Of a stretch of 43,883 nt of DNA, positions 1 through 9,800 are shown one piece after another. Source of the DNA: a virus; the IMG/VR virus record IMGVR_UViG_3300009076_000012, positions 1 through 43,883 of that record. One strand, written 5' to 3'. How positions within the stretch are numbered: position 1 is the stretch's first letter; each line of letters starts with the position of its first letter. Both the position numbers and the translations under genes were made by a program. The notes under the pieces were generated by a model. The model did not search any database and was not told where the DNA came from. It was given only the letters and a program-made list of their open reading frames with translations.

Positions 1-210
1 ATTACTTTTCCCATCGCCCCAATTAATTGTCACGCCATCACCAGAAATAGAAAGCGCTTCGAAATCTGTGATTGCTACATTAACAGTATTGAGAGGATGT
101 ACCCACAGGCCAGTGTCATAATACCGTTTCCATATTAGAGTATCTCCAGAATAAACGAAGTTGGCAGGAGTCGTTCCACCTCCAACGTCAAGTGTTGTTT
201 TTGATATCAT
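1..210 (-). CDS. Partial fibre-cluster protein, N-terminal 70 residues
   Basis: An open frame starts at ATG 210-208 and runs off the left edge without a stop, so only the first 70 residues are visible. They begin MISKTTLDVGGG and end with VTINWGDGKSN; the INWGDG stretch resembles beta-sandwich surface repeats but is too short to assign. The gene follows the 81-aa fibre-related gene by 9 bases on the same strand, which suggests it belongs to the same fibre or baseplate-accessory operon. No clear Shine-Dalgarno sequence precedes the start. Its function is not recognised; a further tail-fibre or adhesin component is an inference from position only. Confidence 0.6.
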   Translation of the reverse strand, partial: MISKTTLDVGGGTTPANFVYSGDTLIWKRYYDTGLWVHPLNTVNVAITDFEALSISGDGVTINWGDGKSN

Positions 211-219
211 AGTACGATA

Positions 220-465
220 CTATGGTGTAACAATATAAAGCGTAAATGGCTCAGGTACAAACGACGGGGCTTCATACTCATTTTGCGCTATCATGACAAT
301 ATGATTTATTGTTTCGCTTGAAACTCTTCCGCTCATTAAGTTACTTGGGGTAATTTTCTTTGTTATATTACTATCGGTATCAACGATCACTAAGAAGTCA
401 TTACCGAGATTCAAACCCGCTGCTGCTAGAGAGTCGAGTTCTGATATTTTTTTATCTACTGCCAT
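220..465 (-). CDS. Small fibre-related protein (81 aa), attachment-module-like
   Basis: This 81-residue protein opens with KISELDSL, followed by a DFLVIVDTDS segment and a KKITPSNLM stretch. The same order of motifs (KISALDE, EFFPIID, YKIKLDSLF) begins the 2022-aa fibre encoded at 15252-21320, so both probably share an N-terminal virion-attachment fold. Its end (YEAPSFVPEPFTLYIVTP) resembles the end of the neighbouring 288-aa protein (ALEAASP, PNTIYYITGA). The protein therefore looks like a fibre attachment head and end cap without a shaft. It lies 25 bases after the 288-aa gene and 9 bases before the partial gene. A structural role is inferred; the exact function is unknown. Confidence 0.65.
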   Translation of the reverse strand: MAVDKKISELDSLAAAGLNLGNDFLVIVDTDSNITKKITPSNLMSGRVSSETINHIVMIAQNEYEAPSFVPEPFTLYIVTP

Positions 466-490
466 AATTTTTTTATATTAATGCGGTTAT

Positions 491-1357
491 CTAAGCTCCA
501 GTAATGTAATATATTGTATTAGGATCTATTTCCGACGGCGACGCCGCTTCAAGAGCATCATACACTGTCTGTGTCAATTGCCGTATAGTATTAATTGGAA
601 CAGCATCATCAGTGTTATTTTGAATTGGTTTACTGGTGCCACTGAAGAAAGTTGCTGTAGAAATTATACCATTAATATTAACATCGAATAGTATTTCGCT
701 TTCATTTCTACGGAAAGCATACATATTTCGCGGCAGTGTATCGGCTTCTTCTTCTCCTGCTAGATTTGCTGCATTTCCGTCAATCAATGGTTCAGCTTGA
801 TTGAATATCGAAATTCCTACATTATTAGATCCGCAACGAATAGTCGAAGATCGAGATTCAACTGTAGACCAATGACCAAATTCTGCAACATCAGCCGGAA
901 CAGTAATGTTTCTTCCAATTGCAATTCCGTTAGCTCCGTTACAAGTATTAAAAGCACCAAACGCGATAGAGTCTGCAGCATTAGCATTATTAGATATACC
1001 AAACAATGCGCTGTTAGATCCTGCAGTTCCTACTGTATTAGATAGTCCAAATGCCAATGAATTAAACGAATCATTTGTATTTAAGTTATCTCTACCAAAG
1101 GTTAGATTCTCACTAGAAATTTGTTGAAGTGCTATAAAATCGAGTCTATTAGTAAGTGTATTAACGTCGGTAAGTAGCGCACTGATCTGCACAGGGAAAT
1201 CAGAAGAGGCTACCTTACGAATTGTATTATCAGCCTTTTTAATATACAAATGACCATCTGAATAGTTAATTGCAATTTCTCCAAATGATAAACTACTTAT
1301 AGATGGAATAGAGCCAACTGCCTCGCTCTTTGTATGAATGATTTTTGAATATGCCAT
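491..1357 (-). CDS. Fibre protein with YadA-head-like beta-roll repeats (288 aa)
   Basis: The N-terminus (residues 20-50) carries SLSFGEIAIN and HLYIKKADNTIRKV, a motif pair common at the virion-attachment end of phage tail fibres. Residues 84-150 contain four tandem units of about 14-16 residues, each starting FG or IG (FGRDN, FGLSN, FGISN, FGAFN, IGRN), like the left-handed beta-roll of YadA/Hia-type trimeric adhesin heads. A short helical segment around residues 55-80 could be a trimeric coiled coil. The end (PNTIYYITGA) is typical of phage fibre subunits. The gene sits just after the Tfa-like chaperone gene (gap 4) with the box GTTAAATA five bases before ATG. A short accessory tail fibre or tip is the likeliest role. 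Confidence 0.7.
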   Translation of the reverse strand: MAYSKIIHTKSEAVGSIPSISSLSFGEIAINYSDGHLYIKKADNTIRKVASSDFPVQISALLTDVNTLTNRLDFIALQQISSENLTFGRDNLNTNDSFNSLAFGLSNTVGTAGSNSALFGISNNANAADSIAFGAFNTCNGANGIAIGRNITVPADVAEFGHWSTVESRSSTIRCGSNNVGISIFNQAEPLIDGNAANLAGEEEADTLPRNMYAFRRNESEILFDVNINGIISTATFFSGTSKPIQNNTDDAVPINTIRQLTQTVYDALEAASPSEIDPNTIYYITGA

Positions 1358-1361
1358 ATCG

Positions 1362-1709
1362 TTATTTAACTAATTTAGCTTGTTTATGTCTTTCTTTTTC
1401 TAAAGTGATGTATTCAGCAACAGTGAGAGTAGTCTCTATTTCAAGCTGAGTTTCTCGGATGTGACGCAATACTTTCCAATCTGTAGATTGTAAGTATTCT
1501 AATGCTTTTTTAGATTTTTTTTCATCTTTAATTAATTTAGCAGGATACTTAACAACCGCTCTTTTATCTGTATCATAATATCCCCTTTCTTCGGAAATAA
1601 TTTTATACTGAGAATTCGTTATCGTTTCAACTATAATAGAGTTAGGAACGTTAGGTTCATAATCAACAATTGATGACACTTGGCTATTTTCTATACAAAC
1701 GTAATACAT
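1362..1709 (-). CDS. Tail-fibre assembly chaperone-like protein (Tfa-like, 115 aa)
   Basis: The C-terminal part, residues 72-110, reads YLQSTDWKVLRHIRETQL, then TLTVAEYITLEKER. This matches the pattern (S/T)DW.V.RH....L....LT..EY..L...R seen in tail-fibre assembly (Tfa/DUF4376-like) chaperones that trimerise or cap fibres. The N-terminus is beta-rich and probably binds the fibre. It lies 11 bases after the 1629-aa fibre gene, the usual place for such a chaperone. A late-promoter-like box GATAAATA lies eight bases before the ATG. The assignment rests on the C-terminal motif and on position. It could alternatively be a small structural decoration protein. Confidence 0.6.
   Translation of the reverse strand: MYYVCIENSQVSSIVDYEPNVPNSIIVETITNSQYKIISEERGYYDTDKRAVVKYPAKLIKDEKKSKKALEYLQSTDWKVLRHIRETQLEIETTLTVAEYITLEKERHKQAKLVK
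1363..1370 (-). promoter_or_regulatory. Weak late promoter-like box before the 288-aa gene
   Basis: The minus strand reads GTTAAATA, then ACGAT, then ATG. The spacing fits the other boxes but the match is weaker. Confidence 0.4.
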
Positions 1710-1717
1710 AATAATGT

Positions 1718-1725
1718 TATTTATC
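1718..1725 (-). promoter_or_regulatory. Late promoter-like box before the Tfa-like gene
   Basis: The minus strand reads GATAAATA, eight bases before ATG; it overlaps the end of the 1629-aa fibre gene. Confidence 0.45.
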
Positions 1726-4700
1726 TATTCCACACTGCTAGCCAATTGGCTGCAGGATGGCTCCTTTGTTCAGTGCCTTGTACGTAAACTCTAACACGAT
1801 CGGTGAGATACTCGTATGTACATCTAAATGAATCATCGGCGTTGACATCACCAGCAAAATTGATGTGATTTACAGAAGGTATAAACGCCTGTAAATCTGA
1901 CATTGTATAGCCGGTTGGAGGATAAACATCAAAGAAATTACTTGCATTATTGAATCTGCCGACGTCGGTCGTATAACCGTAAGTGTAAGTAGCACCCGAT
2001 GTAATAAAATAACCAGTAGGAGCAGCAGTAATTTTATCATCAACATATTTCTTTGTTACAAGCTCGTCGTCATTTGTGCCGTCCTTAGCTAATTTAACTG
2101 CTCCACCTTTGAGTGTCATTACCGTAGTAATAGAAGTACCAACCTTACGATTGAAATCTATATTACCGGCATTCTTCTTAATTCTCCAATTAGATGTGCC
2201 GCTTGTATCTGTAAGAATTACCTCGTCGCCTTTAACTGTTAAATCATTACCAACTTCCAACTCACCTCTAATTTTAGTGCTTCCAGTTTGAGACTTTACT
2301 CTGAAGACCGGATACTTAAAATAGTCATTATAAACGCTTATCGCTTCTTCATCACCATTAGCATCAGTAACATCGATAAGTATACCTCCACCATCATTAC
2401 TGTGTGTAGTTGTAAATTTAGATACGAAGTGTCCGCCGTGAGTTTCACCAGTTCTTATTGCAAATGTCTGATGGCCTGTATGATTTGATCCTGCAGCTAC
2501 AATGTTACTTTCAATTTGATCATCAACGTATTTTTTATTAATAAGATGAGAGTCAGAAGTTCCATTTACTCCAAGACTAATTTTTCGATCTGTTCCAAAT
2601 GTAAGTGCTGTTTTAGTTGTTCCACTAGATTTTTGACGAAGATAAAATACATTGCTAGTTTCTTCTAGGTACCAATGATTATTCTTATCATCTCCAATTG
2701 TAAATTTCCCTCCAGCACCAATATTACCTCCAGCGTAAAAATTACCAGCAGAGTATGTATCACCAGTTTTAGATCTGATATGAAATACCTCCTTATTAAT
2801 AGAAGTATTAGTATTATAGATTGATAATGCATGCTCATCATTATTATTATCCGTAATATCGATGAAGAAGCCACCACCATCTCCAGTATTAGTAGATTCG
2901 AGCTTAGCAACAAAATGTCTGCCGTGTGAATGCTTACCAACGCCTGATGGAATAAAATTACTTGATGGAGTTACAACGCCGTTATATACACCTTCTTCGT
3001 GTGTTATATTTCCAGTTGCTTGCAGAACATTCTCGTTAATAGTGTTTCCTATTTGTCCACTAACTGCAGAATCAACATATGCTTTAGTTACCGCATCAGT
3101 TGCACTTGAAGGCGTATATCCAAGAGTAAGTTTATTCTTGACATATCCATTACCATCACGATTAAAATAGCATTCTAAACTACCTTCTTTACCAACACCA
3201 ATAGATCCACCATCTGAATAGATATCGAATGTAGTTAGTCCTCCGCTCCAGTTCGATGGTTTAGTGTAGCCTTCTTTAGTAATAGTTCCATTAACTTGTA
3301 TATGGCCGTTAACGTCAAGCTTATAACCTGCAGCTGGTGATCCACCGATACCAACTGAACCATCTTTCATTTGTCGAAAACCAGTACCATATATCCAATC
3401 AGTGCCATCTTCGTTGTGACGGGCGATCTCAATATAATCACCGCTGTTTCTAGAACGAGAATTTAACTGCCAAGCGCTGCCACCTATTTCACCTATAATA
3501 AGATCTTCTGCCGCCCATAAAGTTTTATCAGTCTTAATTGCATCAGTGGCTTTTATCCCTCTAGTATTAATCACTCCTCGAGTGTAAATAGATGAATTAC
3601 TAGAAAACGTCATTATCGGTATATCGGTATAAAAACCAGAGTCCCTCTCTCTACGCGATATAATTTCTAATCCGCCGCCGATCATGTTGCGAGCTTTAAT
3701 CATCCAAGCGGATGAAGTATTACGCTCGGCCCGTAAATTAATCGCTGCATCAGTACCAGAGAGAGATACATTACCTTGCTCACGTGTTCTACCGCCAATA
3801 CATAAATCCCAATCTGGATCATGCGCGCGAATACCAACTTTATTAGATGATGTAAGACTAAGAACTTCAGTAGTGCCAGACAGTGGATCATTTTCATGGA
3901 AGAATCTCAATCGCGGAGAATCGGTATTTCCATAGGTATCAACGTGCCAATAATCGGCATTATCAATAGCTCTCTTAAAGGTAATTTGGCCACCCTCAAA
4001 CTCATTGCCTGTTCTATTAAGTGCTAGGTTACTTAAATCGCCAAATTGATCAGCACCTAAAACAGCAGTATCAACGTATGCTTTATTAACTATTGCGTTA
4101 GCATGATCAAGTATTACATTAACTTTACCACCTTTAAGTAGGTCTACAGTAGCATTACGGTAAATTCGTATTGCAGGAGTTCCAGAACCAGCCGTTGATT
4201 GCGGTCCAATCGCTAATTGATCTTGAGTATTTTCTTTCCAAATACCGAACCGTTTAGTTTTTTGATTAGCATCAGAGAAAATAGCTTGAGGATAACGATC
4301 ATTTGCTAAGAACAGTGAATTGGAACCTTTAATATTTCCATTAACATCAAGAGATTGAGTTGGATTAGATATGCCAATACCGAATCGGCCATTCTCATCG
4401 AACCTAGCAGATTCTGATACAGTGTACGTATCATCATTAGTATCATTTGCTCTTAAGAATGCAATTTGTCCAGTGCTGTTAGATCCTTCAATAAACTGAA
4501 GAGCAGAAGATCCTCTAAGATTTGTTCCCTTTTGGTATGATGAATCAGCAACCTCTTGAAATCTACCTTGGAAAAAATACGTTTGGTTAATTTCTGTGCC
4601 GTCAGGCATCCAAATAACTTCAGCAGATCCGATATCCCCTCCAGGGACAGCTGCGATTAGATTCTGTTTAATTGCCTGATATGTGCCATCTACTGGTATA

Positions 4701-6610
4701 GAACCTCCGAAGTTGAATAAATTATTGCTTACATTCCAACCAGTTGAGAATGGTCCAGCAGATGCTCTAATATCAGTCTTATTTGTTTCAAAGACTACCT
4801 TTCCATCAACAATTATTATGTAACATAGACCGTATGGTCCACCAGTATTAATAGCCTCTACACCTATTCGATCGTTACCAGTAACTATAAAGGTGTGCGA
4901 ATTCGGGGTTGTCCAATCTGTACCCTCTCCAATTAAAGCATCGTTGTGATAAAGCTTATATTGATTATCACAAGTGATCCAGACAGTAGCAGTTTTGCCA
5001 ACATTACTTGCTTCACCATCTTCACCTGTAAGGTTTGAAAGACGAAGGTTACCTCCGACCATTGCTGATCCTTGATTTGTTGATAGAAATCCGTATGCCC
5101 GACTAGCTGCACTAAATTGATTAACTTGAATAGCGCCGCGAAATTGTGCAGATACCGTATCGTCTGATGGACCTCTTACACTAAATCTATTACTAGAAGG
5201 AGCGCCGTTCGCTAAAGTAGTAAATCCACCAACTGCCAATTTACTTTTAACATTAACACTATTATTAGAATAAAAATCTAATACAACGCTATCATCGTAT
5301 GTATTTTTAGAAGCATTCCATTTTCGTGATACAACACCCATTGATCCACCATTTGAATCATACGCGTTAATCATCCAGGCGTGGCTAGTGTTCTTTTTAG
5401 GTCTTAATGATATTGCACCGCCATCTGCACTAATTGCTACGTGACCAGCTTCTGTTGACCTATTACCTACGCATAAATCCCAATCTGGAGCACTCTCGCG
5501 AATACCAATTTTTCCAGAGGTGTATAACTTACCATTAACATCTAGAGGCTTAAGAGCAACTATCTTTGATGTAGTTAAGTTAAGAATACCATCTAATGGT
5601 CTACTATTATTTTGAATAGAATTATCACCCAATTCAAATCGCATAAAAGCAGCATTTTCATCAACATCACACCTAATTCTTCCAGATGATCCATCTACCG
5701 TTGCTTTACCATAACTATGATTAAATGCGATATTTGAATTACCATATCCATCATTAAGAGTAAGTGCTACTCCTCCAGTTTTAGAACCGGCTTCGATCCA
5801 ACCAGTAGTTTTTAAGTGTCCAACGACCTCAAGCTTTTCAGAAGGAGCATTTGTACCAATACCAACATTACCATTAGATGTAATACGAACTCTCTCTGCT
5901 GAACTATTGCTACTAGCTTCTCCAGTAAAGAATCTCATCGAGTTACCGATATTGTGATACTGAATTTGACCAGACTTATCACTCTTACTATCACCAAATG
6001 ATATACCTGCATACTTATCATCCTTTGACCGAATAGATACAACACTATTATTAGTAGATGTTTGAATGCTCAGTTGTGTTGTAGGCGATGATGTGCCTAT
6101 ACCAACATTACCAGAGGAGGTGATACGCAGCTTTTCAGTAACAGGCTTCAGATTTACTCCAGTATAAAATACTAAAGATGCGTCTGGCACTCGATCATCT
6201 GTTTTTTCAGTGATAGAAGCAATTCGGGAAGAAAGCCATGAATTTACATCGCCTGTTTCATCAAAGACTCCTTTCTCTGCGCCAGTTGTATCTGGATTAT
6301 AGAAGTCAATCGATGGCCCACTGCCGGAATGTCCAGAACTTGTAAAAGGTACGTTTGAATTTGTAACCTTCAACTCCAACATTGGAGTCACTTCATTCTG
6401 TGTATACTCCTTTGTCCATATTGACTTTTTAACGAATGACTTTACTCCGTTAACTGTTTGATTGCCAGTGAGCAACACAGCAAGATTCGAGAAATTATCG
6501 ATTTCCCTATATATATCGTCAAGGTCAATTTTAACGGAATTCGTCTTTAGACGCCATTCGTTAAATGTATCAGTTTCGTAAACGTCTATAAACTTTAATT
6601 CTCGTGCCAT
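1721..6610 (-). CDS. Large tail fibre protein (1629 aa) with GIGT-P shaft repeats and a CBM-like insert
   Basis: The N-terminus (RELKFIDVYETDTFNEWRLKTN) is a short attachment segment seen on T4-like marine phage fibres. The shaft contains many units of the form RITSSGNVGIGTSSP...L.V.G (also GIGTNAP, GIGISNP, GIGGSPA) and TK(K/A)YVD linkers. Two longer modules are duplicated: one containing PDWDLC(V/I)G, and one containing DGGGxxIDxTDxN. Around residues 535-640 sits a beta-sandwich-like insert (WITCDNQYKLYHND, then VEAINTGGPYGL) that resembles carbohydrate-binding modules. The tip (last ~95 residues) contains YPPTGYTMSDLQAFIPS and ends AANWLAVWNR. No S74 autoprotease motif was seen. The gene starts five bases after AATAAATA and is followed by a Tfa-like gene. 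The role is host receptor binding. Confidence 0.85.
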   Translation of the reverse strand: MARELKFIDVYETDTFNEWRLKTNSVKIDLDDIYREIDNFSNLAVLLTGNQTVNGVKSFVKKSIWTKEYTQNEVTPMLELKVTNSNVPFTSSGHSGSGPSIDFYNPDTTGAEKGVFDETGDVNSWLSSRIASITEKTDDRVPDASLVFYTGVNLKPVTEKLRITSSGNVGIGTSSPTTQLSIQTSTNNSVVSIRSKDDKYAGISFGDSKSDKSGQIQYHNIGNSMRFFTGEASSNSSAERVRITSNGNVGIGTNAPSEKLEVVGHLKTTGWIEAGSKTGGVALTLNDGYGNSNIAFNHSYGKATVDGSSGRIRCDVDENAAFMRFELGDNSIQNNSRPLDGILNLTTSKIVALKPLDVNGKLYTSGKIGIRESAPDWDLCVGNRSTEAGHVAISADGGAISLRPKKNTSHAWMINAYDSNGGSMGVVSRKWNASKNTYDDSVVLDFYSNNSVNVKSKLAVGGFTTLANGAPSSNRFSVRGPSDDTVSAQFRGAIQVNQFSAASRAYGFLSTNQGSAMVGGNLRLSNLTGEDGEASNVGKTATVWITCDNQYKLYHNDALIGEGTDWTTPNSHTFIVTGNDRIGVEAINTGGPYGLCYIIIVDGKVVFETNKTDIRASAGPFSTGWNVSNNLFNFGGSIPVDGTYQAIKQNLIAAVPGGDIGSAEVIWMPDGTEINQTYFFQGRFQEVADSSYQKGTNLRGSSALQFIEGSNSTGQIAFLRANDTNDDTYTVSESARFDENGRFGIGISNPTQSLDVNGNIKGSNSLFLANDRYPQAIFSDANQKTKRFGIWKENTQDQLAIGPQSTAGSGTPAIRIYRNATVDLLKGGKVNVILDHANAIVNKAYVDTAVLGADQFGDLSNLALNRTGNEFEGGQITFKRAIDNADYWHVDTYGNTDSPRLRFFHENDPLSGTTEVLSLTSSNKVGIRAHDPDWDLCIGGRTREQGNVSLSGTDAAINLRAERNTSSAWMIKARNMIGGGLEIISRRERDSGFYTDIPIMTFSSNSSIYTRGVINTRGIKATDAIKTDKTLWAAEDLIIGEIGGSAWQLNSRSRNSGDYIEIARHNEDGTDWIYGTGFRQMKDGSVGIGGSPAAGYKLDVNGHIQVNGTITKEGYTKPSNWSGGLTTFDIYSDGGSIGVGKEGSLECYFNRDGNGYVKNKLTLGYTPSSATDAVTKAYVDSAVSGQIGNTINENVLQATGNITHEEGVYNGVVTPSSNFIPSGVGKHSHGRHFVAKLESTNTGDGGGFFIDITDNNNDEHALSIYNTNTSINKEVFHIRSKTGDTYSAGNFYAGGNIGAGGKFTIGDDKNNHWYLEETSNVFYLRQKSSGTTKTALTFGTDRKISLGVNGTSDSHLINKKYVDDQIESNIVAAGSNHTGHQTFAIRTGETHGGHFVSKFTTTHSNDGGGILIDVTDANGDEEAISVYNDYFKYPVFRVKSQTGSTKIRGELEVGNDLTVKGDEVILTDTSGTSNWRIKKNAGNIDFNRKVGTSITTVMTLKGGAVKLAKDGTNDDELVTKKYVDDKITAAPTGYFITSGATYTYGYTTDVGRFNNASNFFDVYPPTGYTMSDLQAFIPSVNHINFAGDVNADDSFRCTYEYLTDRVRVYVQGTEQRSHPAANWLAVWNR

Positions 6611-6614
6611 AACT

Positions 6615-6821
6615 CTATTTATTCATTTTAACGATGAGTGTTTTAACTAAATCTTTTAACTCTGTTATTTCGTCTTTCAAATTAGCAACCTCTTTTGAGG
6701 CATTGTTGTAGTATTTTTTCCTAATTAATGCAGCGTTATATCCAGCAGAATCATTATTCAATATTGCATTTGTCGATTGATCTCGTTCAAGTGCGGTGTT
6801 CTCTTTTACCTTTAAGCGCAT
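6615..6821 (-). CDS. Small conserved coiled-coil protein (68 aa)
   Basis: The ATG at 6821-6819 is chosen as start: it lies one base after the stop of the upstream DUF4815 gene and gives MRLKVKENTALERDQSTNAILN. A longer version from TTG at 6836 would overlap that gene and add only five residues. The N-terminal half resembles short proteins found next to tail genes in many T4-like phages (K.....L.RD..T.AI.N). The C-terminal half (EVANLKDEITELKDLVKTLIVKMN) is a clear heptad-repeat coiled coil. It lies between two large adhesin genes in the same operon. Function unknown; a small structural or assembly role is inferred. Confidence 0.7.
   Translation of the reverse strand: MRLKVKENTALERDQSTNAILNNDSAGYNAALIRKKYYNNASKEVANLKDEITELKDLVKTLIVKMNK
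6616..6623 (-). promoter_or_regulatory. Late promoter-like box before the 1629-aa fibre
   Basis: The minus strand reads AATAAATA, then GAGTT, then ATG. One base differs from the consensus; spacing five bases. Confidence 0.6.
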
Positions 6822-6822
6822 A

Positions 6823-9800
6823 TTAGATGGTAGCAATTGCTCTAAAGTCCTTTACTGTTGGTACGAGAGCATGATCATTAGAAACTAGCACTATCTTAAC
6901 TTGGAAAGAAGTGAAAAGCGGCAATACTGGAGAATCAGCTGAGAAATCTCTCGTGTACTGTATTTCGCTATAATCATCAAAGTCATCAATAGGTATTGGA
7001 CTAGAAGGAACGAGTCTTTCAAAGGGAAGATCGTCGATATTGTCTTCACTGCGTTTAAATCTGGCATACACTAACACATTAGCACCTTCATAAGGTCTAT
7101 TGATATTAAGATATGAATCAAATCTATCTGAAGGATTGTTAAGAATAACTTCCTTTGTAAAATACACCGCTCTAGTTTCATTTCTATTAGGATATACGTA
7201 ATCCTCAACAACCAATTCGGTATCGTACTTTACTAGAGGTGAAGCATTTAAATCATATTGCATTATGCTGTCAAGTGAAACATTATCAAGAGGAGAACCG
7301 TCAAGTTCTGCACTATCTTCTGCGCCAATAACATTTTTAATAGCAATAAGCGAAATACGATCTAAGTCAACAACTGGTGACACCTTCGAGTTGTCGCTTT
7401 TCATATTAACTCTAATCTTTATGTCAGAGTTGTTTGTAATAGGGGTTGAGCCAGTCGATATATAATGATTCTCGTTTGGAACAATTACTTCATACTCTCC
7501 GCCATCTACTGAAATCTCAAATAGTACGGCAGTTTCAGGATGCTCAATATAATCAGTATTCAATTGAACTTGAGAGAATTCAACAGGACCATCACTTGCT
7601 GGGGATGCATCTTCTTCAGTTTTAGTGTCGCTAATACCAGCAGCGTGCAATACAATCTGCCCCTTTCGATGAATATCAAACTCAGCTCTTCGAACAACCA
7701 TCTTAAAGTCTTTCATTTGGTCAGGTGTCCAAGTAGAAGCATTCTGAGATTTAAACGATACGCCTAAGAATGGATTCTTAGAGATATATTCGCCTGTAGT
7801 AACATCATTTTTACCTACTTCAGATAACCATTGACGATACTGTGATGAATTTGATTCGGTAACAATAGCATATTCAGTGCCGTATTGAAGGTAAATCGGC
7901 GAATCAAACTCGAATGTTGTAGCTGCAGTTGCGTCATTACTTGTTGCAACTTCATCTGGCCTTTTTGATACATCGCTCAATGGAACACGCCTTTGTGTTG
8001 GTACTCCATTCTCAACTTCAACCAAGTACATCTTAATAGGTACACTTTTCTTTGATACGTGGCTAAAATATAGATCAACCGAATGAATAAAAATACCAGT
8101 TGGATTTTCACCGATGATAAACGATTGCGCCAATGGGTCATACCACTGGGTTTTTGTTGTTTTAGATGTCGACTGAAGTCTTGATTGCGAAACGCGTTCT
8201 TCTCGTCTAACTACCGATCGTGTAGTAATAAGTGTTCTTTGTTTCGTTTGAACCTTACCTGTTGCGGTATATACCGCATCTGCACTTGTAGTAGATCCTG
8301 GATCAGTTGCATTTTTACCATCAGATAGAATAACCTTTCTTTCACCTGTTGGAAATTGATACTCTGAATTATTTGGTATAACAAACCAACCGTATACATC
8401 ACCGCGATAGTCGGTAATAACATTTCGTCTCGGAGGTAATTGACTGCTAGACTTATTATGGAAAGTTTGTACTGAAGCATTTTCAGACCATTCTTTATAA
8501 TCACTTGCTACAACACCAGTTGCATATTTTGTGATATCTTTTCCATCAAAGAATACATTAAGCTTTGTATTTGGCTTAAATAGCTTGCCACTAAAGTAGA
8601 CCTTACGAGCTCTAATAAATGGCACAAAGCTCACGTCAATAACACGATCATCCTTCTGTCTAGTGACACTTTTTATTGAAGCTGTTGTTTTAAGTCCATC
8701 ACGAACTTGTTTTGAATTGGTTGTTACAGTAGTAACTTTACGAATCCAACCTCGACCAGGACCAACCCCCCATGGGATTCCGGCACGATTTCTACGTTCC
8801 ACCGATTTGGTAACCACTGGTGTTCCAGTCCAAGTGGTTTGCCAGGAGTTCCACTGAGTACCAATTTGATTGACACGATTCACCTCAGCTTGTAGATCTG
8901 CCAAATTCCCACCAACTTGGTTTACAATATTTGGTGCTCTTCGTGTTTCCATCCATTCATCTGACGAAGGAGAAAGTTTTACTGATCCTAACCATGTAGC
9001 TACATCGTAAGGATTAACACTAACTGATACTGCAGCTTTTTGTTGATCGATCCAAGCTGCACCTTGAGTATATGAAAGAGTGGCTAGACCATCGGTAACA
9101 GTCACGAGATCTATATCTTCGCTATTACCAGTTTGTGTAAATGGAACAGTACGACTTAAGAAATACGGTCTAAGAACTGGATCCGCAGAATCCATTGAAC
9201 AGTTGTAATGAGAATCAGTATGATCTCCTACGGTATGGTTTTGAAAACTGTCAACAATAATTCCATTTTTAAATCTATCGTATGGGTTACCAGCATTAGT
9301 TTCAAAAATTTGTTTACCAGTAGCTTCTCTTTCTAAAAGAGATAGTGTAGTATAATATTCTAGATTATTGACTCGAGAATTTATCGACCCAATATCTCGC
9401 ATTGTAAATCTACGATTATCAACGAATTCGCTTTCAACCATGCTATGGCAGAACGTATAAGCCGGTATAACGAGAGTATAAAGATGCATCGCGGTGGCTG
9501 GAACTTCTGGCTCTTGTGGATTTACTTCTGGAATACCCTCAATAGTTTTAAATTCTCCATCTCTTGTAACTACTAATTTATCAATTCGAGAAAGGTAATA
9601 ATCAACCTGTGAATCAATTGTGCTATTGGGATCTAAGTGTGAACCTGTATCCGTCGTGCCAACTCGGGCTCTAAAATCTAATACATCAGAAAGACGTAAT
9701 TCTTTGTATGTTGGTATTTCGTCGTATTCTATTGGATCGAGTCCTGTATCCGCCGCACCATATGAATCAACTGAGAAGTAATCACCAGGAGTATGATCAA

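Noticed and set aside
1721-6610. S74-type intramolecular chaperone at the end of the 1629-aa fibre
   Set aside because: The C-terminus lacks the typical D-K serine-lysine protease pattern and instead ends in a compact tip domain; a separate Tfa-like chaperone gene follows.
6822-6836. TTG start adding five residues to the 68-aa protein
   Set aside because: It overlaps the upstream gene, uses a rare start, and the ATG at 6821 begins the conserved part.
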